DNA from: an uncultured Clostridia bacterium
GTDB lineage: Bacteria; Bacillota; Clostridia; UBA1381; UMGS1253
DNA length: 64,000 nucleotides
Assembly (NCBI GenBank): GCA_934457145.1
Contig: CAKSHP010000001.1
Span: 132,751-196,750, forward strand
Reading direction: 5' to 3'
Shown here: positions 60,701 through 64,000 of the stretch, piece after piece
How positions within the stretch are numbered: the first letter of the stretch is position 1
How the letters are laid out: each line of letters begins with the position of its first letter
Notes under the pieces: generated by a model
The model's input: only the letters and a program-made list of their open reading frames with translations
Told to the model about the DNA's origin: nothing
Databases searched by the model: none
Made by a program: the position numbers and the translations under genes

Positions 60701-61613
60701 GGCTGTTGCAGGCGAAGGCGAAGAATTCCTTTACTGGAAAGATAACCAGACTTCAAGAGTTGTTTCTTACTTCAATGAGTATTCATTTATAATCGGTACA
60801 GGCAGAGATCTCTCGGCTGTATTTAAAACAACAGGAAGCTACAGCGTTAAGTTTATGGATATGAACTACAAAGTAGTGGGTGAAGGTGTAAGCACAGATA
60901 CTATCACAGTACCGAAGAATCCTTATTTGATGGGATACACATTTGGCGGCTGGAAGATTGGCGATACTGTTAAGAGCGAATATGTTGCAGGATATGAAAT
61001 CGCTGCAAACACGTTCGGCGAAGACACAGTTATTACAGCAATTCAGAACCAGGATGCTACAAAGTATCAGGTAACATTTGTTGATGTAAAGAACTACACA
61101 TCGGGCAGCTACAAATATAATCAGGGCTTCACAGCAGAGCATATTGATGCCGCAGAAGGCAAGAAGTTCTCTCACTGGGAGCGCGACGGCAAGATTGTAA
61201 GCTATGATGATAAGTATGTGTTCTATGTAGGTAACTATGATACAACTGTAAAGGCAATATTTGTTGACGAGGCTGATGTTGTGGCTAAAGATGCTAAGAT
61301 TACAATGGCTCAACCCACAATTGTTGCAGGTAACAAGATATCCTTTATCATGGAGAGAAGCGTACCCGAAGGATTTACTGTTATAGAAGCAGGTATTCTT
61401 ATTAAGAAAGACCTTCAGACCGAGATCACTCTTGATACAGCAGGTATCATTAAGGGAACATCTGTAAACCATGCAAACTACGGTGCATATAACTTAAGAA
61501 AAGCAAATGTTGCTTCCGGCGACACATGGTCAGCAGTTGCTTACTTGATCTACAAAGATGCAGACGGTAACGTAAAGACAATTTATTCTGATGTTGTTTC
61601 CAAAACATTATAA
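57744..61613 (+). CDS. Secreted surface protein with cohesin-like domain, cadherin-like beta-sandwiches and shared C-terminal module
   Basis: A 1289-residue exported protein: signal peptide MKKILSVLLTVAMLITLLPA with cut near AFA (residue ~26). Residues ~28-185 match the cohesin/dockerin-binding fold in pattern: GDTITLELKYKSG, VAFNVKFNPEYLTYV, VNVQILSA, LVTLQFKVKEG and TPVNFEIVDKYLYW, followed by a TPSTDTPPTPSGK linker. A central part is unassigned. Residues ~780-942 carry two cadherin-like beta-sandwich units (PYGTESVKLTA, PYGADVDIKW). Residues ~950-1289 are homologous to the C-terminus of the 2400-residue protein. Codon use is richer in ACA, GCA and GGT than its neighbours, consistent with high expression. 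AGAGGG precedes the ATG. No dockerin, LPXTG or SLH motif is visible. Confidence 0.8.
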   Translation: MKKILSVLLTVAMLITLLPAMSAFAAKYDGTQVVYEAADVACKSGDTITLELKYKSGFSVLEGVAFNVKFNPEYLTYVANSTTIPGGDRWTLNYAALTRDGDAVNVQILSAKPDEDVSITADESLVTLQFKVKEGIADYTETPVNFEIVDKYLYWDDDAGDSGDIASKVSIKNCTVKIGTPSTDTPPTPSGKKEITNIVTKDTTMAGYVTAGTAVYKVVPASKTDVYDVSAKKYDTKEEAQAKIDAADAYLAGLGLGEHASRGSNIWSTYPQVNGTSIDNPMQIISSNTIADVINGESYLIKAQKGHSVTLLKDSDEKVTGISNQNMLGTDEEYVKFDVNASGTMYVVETNGYGYPGGIAAGYEKMSGTIGGCAAYAKHFDIGDASSITVTVPAQGLSDETIRAKMNASGRIANTQGYIFVFDDGTTAEINNVKTEIGGTAAVVNCESGTYEYTINTMPYTGKVDLEIGKKASAQKITGDTSVELAAGNGEANFTVTSGDGSASQDYKIIFACEPYKIVSPTKGAGASWIAGIYGPAAEKKGINYIAVENADVANTFVYSDRDNKAYGSANLQGATVIRTPKNEAPSNYTNVEVFDENGKSGSNITFTKTIEGKEPQTLTGRVDGAFDGEAGKENKSGFRLVKASSVSNAFFSGKYDGTDGNWWVTFIPTSDCTVVIGDKVGMGYPNLDRTLWKNNTNYNYSQGANHSYVRHFKAGEVVQIPNYGVSGTLADKTKITYEYYDNTGTKVKAESTVGADYKCWEDLTFAIVWDAKAVDNNASYIKIDDVLIKDFKADTLDYTYEIPYGTESVKLTAAAADSIAKIEGGEGTFKAGETATIKITSGNGTEKTYTVTFTQAAPPVSTDATLKAITVNGVAVADFAVDKYAYDVTIPYGADVDIKWTLSDEKASAALTNEGNVYKITVTAEDTTTVLEYVINITSDVKKNELKTSAIGGGSILATYGSVTEEGWGSAKTESFVTGTEITLKAVAGEGEEFLYWKDNQTSRVVSYFNEYSFIIGTGRDLSAVFKTTGSYSVKFMDMNYKVVGEGVSTDTITVPKNPYLMGYTFGGWKIGDTVKSEYVAGYEIAANTFGEDTVITAIQNQDATKYQVTFVDVKNYTSGSYKYNQGFTAEHIDAAEGKKFSHWERDGKIVSYDDKYVFYVGNYDTTVKAIFVDEADVVAKDAKITMAQPTIVAGNKISFIMERSVPEGFTVIEAGILIKKDLQTEITLDTAGIIKGTSVNHANYGAYNLRKANVASGDTWSAVAYLIYKDADGNVKTIYSDVVSKTL

Positions 61614-61677
61614 TTTAGAATAAATAAAAAGTTTAAGGCTTAAAGTTTAAAAATAAACAAATAGCCACAAAGAATTA

Positions 61678-61718
61678 AAAACAGGCATATCGCAAATAAG
61701 CGGTATGCCTGTTTTATA
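61678..61718 (+). terminator. Terminator of the cohesin-like protein gene
   Basis: ACAGGCATATCGC (61681-61693) pairs with GCGGTATGCCTGT (61700-61712) with one G-T pair, ending in TTTTAT. Confidence 0.9.
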
Positions 61719-61855
61719 TTGATGATGTTTAATTTATTAAGTAATCCGGTTGGGTTTACCACAGAAAAAGTCTTGGATAATGTGACAAAGATATATTTTA
61801 CACGTGAAAGCGGAAATTATGCAAGCTGTCGGACTGAAAAGATAGATATGCTTTA
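61719..61855. other. Non-coding or degraded stretch before the integrase remnant
   Basis: A plus-strand frame is open to a stop at 61854 (ending TEKIDML) but has no start signal or recognised similarity. It may be more of the decayed element. Confidence 0.35.
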
Positions 61856-62023
61856 GGATATGCTCATGCATCGCTGTTTGCCCGGTTAAGCTTTGCACCT
61901 TTGTTGATTTTTAAACGGCGCAGATACGAAAATGTAAAAACAACTTTGAATTTATACTTATGTTTATATTCTGACATGCGAAGTGAAGTTGCCGATACAT
62001 TGTCAAAGTTGATACAAAATTAA
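61856..62023 (+). pseudogene. Decayed C-terminal end of a tyrosine recombinase (phage/ICE integrase)
   Basis: The frame ending at 62021-62023 reads AHASLFARLSFAPLL, then YENVKTTLNLYLCLYSDMRS and EVADTLSKLIQN. This closely follows the integrase pattern HASLLIExGxxPLLIxxRLGHExVxTTLNTYSHLYPxxxxEVADxL. The GH pair before ENV is changed and the NTYSH motif reads NLYLC, though a Tyr remains. No start codon or N-terminal domains are present. It looks like the leftover 3' end of an integrase gene and marks an old insertion boundary. Confidence 0.75.
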
Positions 62024-62055
62024 AATTTTAGTATGATATTAGTACGATTTGAATA

Positions 62056-62102
62056 TTAAAAATCCCCGAAAACCTTTGATATAAGACTTTCGGGGATTTT
62101 TT
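62056..62102. terminator. Bidirectional terminator
   Basis: Perfect 14-base arms AAAAATCCCCGAAA (62058-62071) and TTTCGGGGATTTTT (62088-62101). On the minus strand it would end the defence-like operon. Confidence 0.85.
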
Positions 62103-62105
62103 ATT

Positions 62106-62117
62106 TTATTCCCACTC
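62106..62117 (-). other. Possible attachment-site remnant (guaA 3'-end-like word)
   Basis: The minus strand reads GAGTGGGAATAA, identical to the usual last codons of guaA (Glu-Trp-Glu-stop), a known integration target for Bacillota islands. No other guaA sequence is present. The word is short, so this is only suggestive, but it lies beside the integrase remnant. Bases 62118-62284 show nothing else firm. Confidence 0.35.
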
Positions 62118-62284
62118 GGTGCGTTATAACATGATTTATGTTGTATCACCCGATTTTAAGCCGTTTTCTTCGCCGGTTCCGCTTAAAATCTTTTAATTAT
62201 TTGGTCTTGTGTGTTATCTGTTATCAATTTGTTATCATCTATATGTTAACATAATATTTGCACTTTTGCAAGAGGTTGAAGAAA

Positions 62285-62974
62285 TTAATCTTCATTACTT
62301 TCTTCATTTTCGATTCTGTCACGCAAGTCACTTAACGTAAGTCCGTTCTTAGTAAAATATTTCCAACCATTAACATGTAGATCCTCACTCCATCCATGTC
62401 GTTCAATTAAAAGTTTTCTAGCTAACGCAGTAACAGAATAAATTTCTCCTTCATATTCTATTTTATTTTTATCATTAACGACTTTCGCCACAATATTCTC
62501 ATCATGAAGAAAAGAAATTTCTTCACCGACATCTATATTCAAAAGCTTAAAAGAATTATTAGAACGCTTCGTCCTTGCTTCCGCAATTTCTTCTTCTTGG
62601 GACTGCTCCTGTGTAGGTCTATAAAGTTTCAAATTATCTGTATCATTTCTGAGAGCTGCAATATCTTTAAATATTCCATAAGCTGTTTCAGGGGAAATCT
62701 TAAAGAACTCTCTTTCTCTGATACGCCCATTTTCTAATTGCTCTCTCGCATGAAGGGTATCATCAATTCTGTCAATTATACTATGGATTCTCTTTTCGAC
62801 TTCTAGAGGTTGTTCCACTTCGTAAGTAGCATAGCAGCGATAAGATAAAGGTAAGTTTGTTGGAGTATTCAACTCTTTTAACCTTCTATCAATATCATTA
62901 CGTTCAGTCATTCCGATTTTAACCCACCCATCAAGACATGGGTTTATTAAAATATATACTATTCCTTTTGACAC
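62285..62974 (-). CDS. GIY-YIG (T5orf172-type) nuclease fused to a RAMA-like domain
   Basis: A 229-residue protein. Residues ~1-110 match the T5orf172/MUG113 branch of GIY-YIG nucleases: GIVYILINPCLDGWVKIGMT, DIDRRLKELNT, EVEKRIHSII and REREFFKISPE. Residues ~140-222 have the RAMA pattern (restriction-enzyme adenine-methylase associated): VGEEISFLHDENIVAKV, EYEGEIYSVTALARKLL, then VNGWKYF and GLTLSDLRDRIE. Such a pair suggests a nuclease guided by DNA modification or structure. The start is GTG with AAAGGGGG 8 bases upstream. It is 14 bases downstream of the Abi_C gene, in the same operon. Base composition is more A+T rich than the core genes. Confidence 0.78.
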   Translation of the reverse strand: MSKGIVYILINPCLDGWVKIGMTERNDIDRRLKELNTPTNLPLSYRCYATYEVEQPLEVEKRIHSIIDRIDDTLHAREQLENGRIREREFFKISPETAYGIFKDIAALRNDTDNLKLYRPTQEQSQEEEIAEARTKRSNNSFKLLNIDVGEEISFLHDENIVAKVVNDKNKIEYEGEIYSVTALARKLLIERHGWSEDLHVNGWKYFTKNGLTLSDLRDRIENEESNED

Positions 62975-62988
62975 TTATTTTGCCCCCT

Positions 62989-63891
62989 TTAATTTTTATC
63001 TCCTACGGCAAGAATAAAATCAGCCATTGTCATCGCTGAATTTACAAACAATCTTGCATGATGCTCCGAAATACTAATTCTTCTTGCACCTACACCATTA
63101 GAATCACTATCTTTATTACGCATTTCTGAAATTGCATTAAGAATCTTTTCGAGTCCAGAAAGTAAGCCATTAATTCTCTTATCAAGTTCTTTACTTTGAT
63201 GCATGTTATATAATTGTTTAACCTGATTATACAGCTTTCCGATATCACCATTATCAACAGGAGTTTCATTTTTCTTTTCAATAACATAGCAAAAAACTTC
63301 TTCCAATAAAGTTCTCGACTTAGTAATTGCACTATCATAATTTTCGTCTGTAACATCTTTCATTGCCCTTTCAGACAAATCTTTTATGTAGCTTCTATCT
63401 ATAATTCTAATTGTTGGCGTTGCAACACTTACTACTGTTCCAATTGGACGAACTAAAAACTTTCCTGAAATTTGTATGAGTTCGTTGCCTCCAAAATACA
63501 GAATTCCATTTATTTGTTCGATTATAGTTGTCGTTATTTTACCATAAGAAGATTCAATTATGTCGGCTGTATACCCACTTAATATCCTGCCAAACTGCTC
63601 TTTTGAAAATAAGAACGAAAGCAACTCGGACATTCTTTTATGTTCTATACAGTGATCAATTATATCTCGCAAGTATATCCACCGGCTCTGAGCACCGCCC
63701 TTCCAACTATATGTTTTAGGCAACCCAAAATCTGTAGAAATTTCGCACAACCTTGAACCACATAAATATGGCATCGCAATCTTTATGTTTCCTTTATTAC
63801 TGTTTGTTTCAATTTCACCAAAAGATGTATCTCCATCCAATATCTCTATAATTCTTTTATTTATTAATAATTCAAATAAATTATCTGACAA
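62989..63891 (-). CDS. Abortive-infection C-terminal (Abi_C) domain protein
   Basis: About 300 residues. The C-terminal ~130 residues fit the Abi_C family found in phage-exclusion and defence loci: AITKSRTLLEEVFCYVIEK, DIGKLYNQVKQLYNM, GLEKILNAISEMRNKDSDSN and SISEHHARLFVNSAMTMADFIL. The N-terminal half is not recognised. A TTG start at 63891 (MSDNLFELL) has AAAGGTGG 7 bases upstream and is preferred over the ATG at 63915, which would overlap the upstream gene and lacks a site. It stands between a YgjP-like peptidase gene and the GIY-YIG/RAMA gene. Confidence 0.75.
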   Translation of the reverse strand: MSDNLFELLINKRIIEILDGDTSFGEIETNSNKGNIKIAMPYLCGSRLCEISTDFGLPKTYSWKGGAQSRWIYLRDIIDHCIEHKRMSELLSFLFSKEQFGRILSGYTADIIESSYGKITTTIIEQINGILYFGGNELIQISGKFLVRPIGTVVSVATPTIRIIDRSYIKDLSERAMKDVTDENYDSAITKSRTLLEEVFCYVIEKKNETPVDNGDIGKLYNQVKQLYNMHQSKELDKRINGLLSGLEKILNAISEMRNKDSDSNGVGARRISISEHHARLFVNSAMTMADFILAVGDKN

Positions 63892-63904
63892 TATAATTCC
63901 ACCT

Positions 63905-64000
63905 TTATAACCCATGTACCACTTCTGTGTCTAAAACTTTTTTTCTTTCCTTCCAATCAGGCATATAACTGCTAAGAAAATCGTAAAACTTTTTGCTATG
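63905..64000 (-). CDS. YgjP-like (M48/DUF45) metallopeptidase, C-terminal end only
   Basis: The frame is open at the window edge and stops at 63905. The 31 visible residues (HSKKFYDFLSSYMPDWKERK and KVLDTEVVHGL) resemble the C-terminus of YgjP/WLM-type metallopeptidases, which have HxxxFWxLLxxxMPDWxxRKxxL. In many genomes this family sits beside type I restriction genes (hsdR). The stop lies 13 bases before the Abi_C start, so they share an operon. The catalytic HExxH would be outside the window. Confidence 0.6.
   Translation of the reverse strand, partial: HSKKFYDFLSSYMPDWKERKKVLDTEVVHGL

Noticed and set aside
1..64000. tRNA or rRNA genes
   Set aside because: No cloverleaf, CCA-end or rRNA-like stretch was recognised in any gap on either strand; a covariance scan could not be run.

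Overview
The window reads as a chromosome segment of a low-to-mid-GC Bacillota, most likely an uncultured anaerobic gut Clostridium-type organism. The clues are strong AGGAGG-type ribosome sites, near-consensus TTGACA/TATAAT promoters often with an extended TGn -10, a Noc/ParB gene beside rsmG, TrmK, LplB/YtcP-type sugar permeases, a heterodimeric ABC exporter, and secreted modular carbohydrate-active proteins. No outer-membrane genes are seen. The standard genetic code fits every gene.

Layout. 1-4.7 kb: end of a YgiQ-type radical SAM gene, folD, rsmG, noc/parB, trmK and a Nif3-like gene. 4.7-8.6 kb (minus): a tight glmS-ispD-ispF-PHP operon behind a perfect consensus promoter. 8.8-12.3 kb: secA and a histidine phosphatase. 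12.3-20.7 kb: a sialidase-like enzyme, a frameshifted XRE regulator, a lipoprotein, a GH78-like enzyme and a heterodimeric ABC exporter. 21-28.2 kb: a 2400-residue secreted protein (alpha/beta-hydrolase domain plus five CBM-like repeats). 28.3-31.6 kb (minus): AraC regulator, MgtC-like protein, acyl-CoA synthetase. 31.8-39.6 kb: rpoB-rpoC on their own promoter. 39.7-44.3 kb: radC, an oxidoreductase-like fragment, a LacI regulator, a parvulin foldase and a PflA-like radical SAM protein. 44.4-51 kb (minus): pgk-tpiA-gpmI-gyrA, with a 178-bp tandem duplication between pgk and tpiA. 51.6-57.6 kb: two sugar-ABC permeases (one with a coiled-coil N-terminal extension), malQ and nadE. 57.7-61.6 kb: a 1289-residue secreted protein with a cohesin-like domain. 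61.7-64 kb: a decayed integrase end followed by a minus-strand defence-like operon.

How the parts fit. The core genes (transcription, translation quality, folate, isoprenoid, cell-wall sugar, glycolysis, NAD) are ordinary. The accessory theme is glycan use: sialidase-like and rhamnosidase-like enzymes, a giant CBM-repeat protein, sugar permeases and malQ, with AraC and LacI regulators nearby. The two giant secreted proteins lie about 30 kb apart yet share a C-terminal module of about 320-340 residues, which I take to be a common surface-attachment or sorting unit. The right edge looks like an island: integrase relic, a guaA-end-like motif, then YgjP-like peptidase, Abi_C protein and GIY-YIG/RAMA protein genes in one operon, possibly linked to a restriction-modification locus beyond the window.
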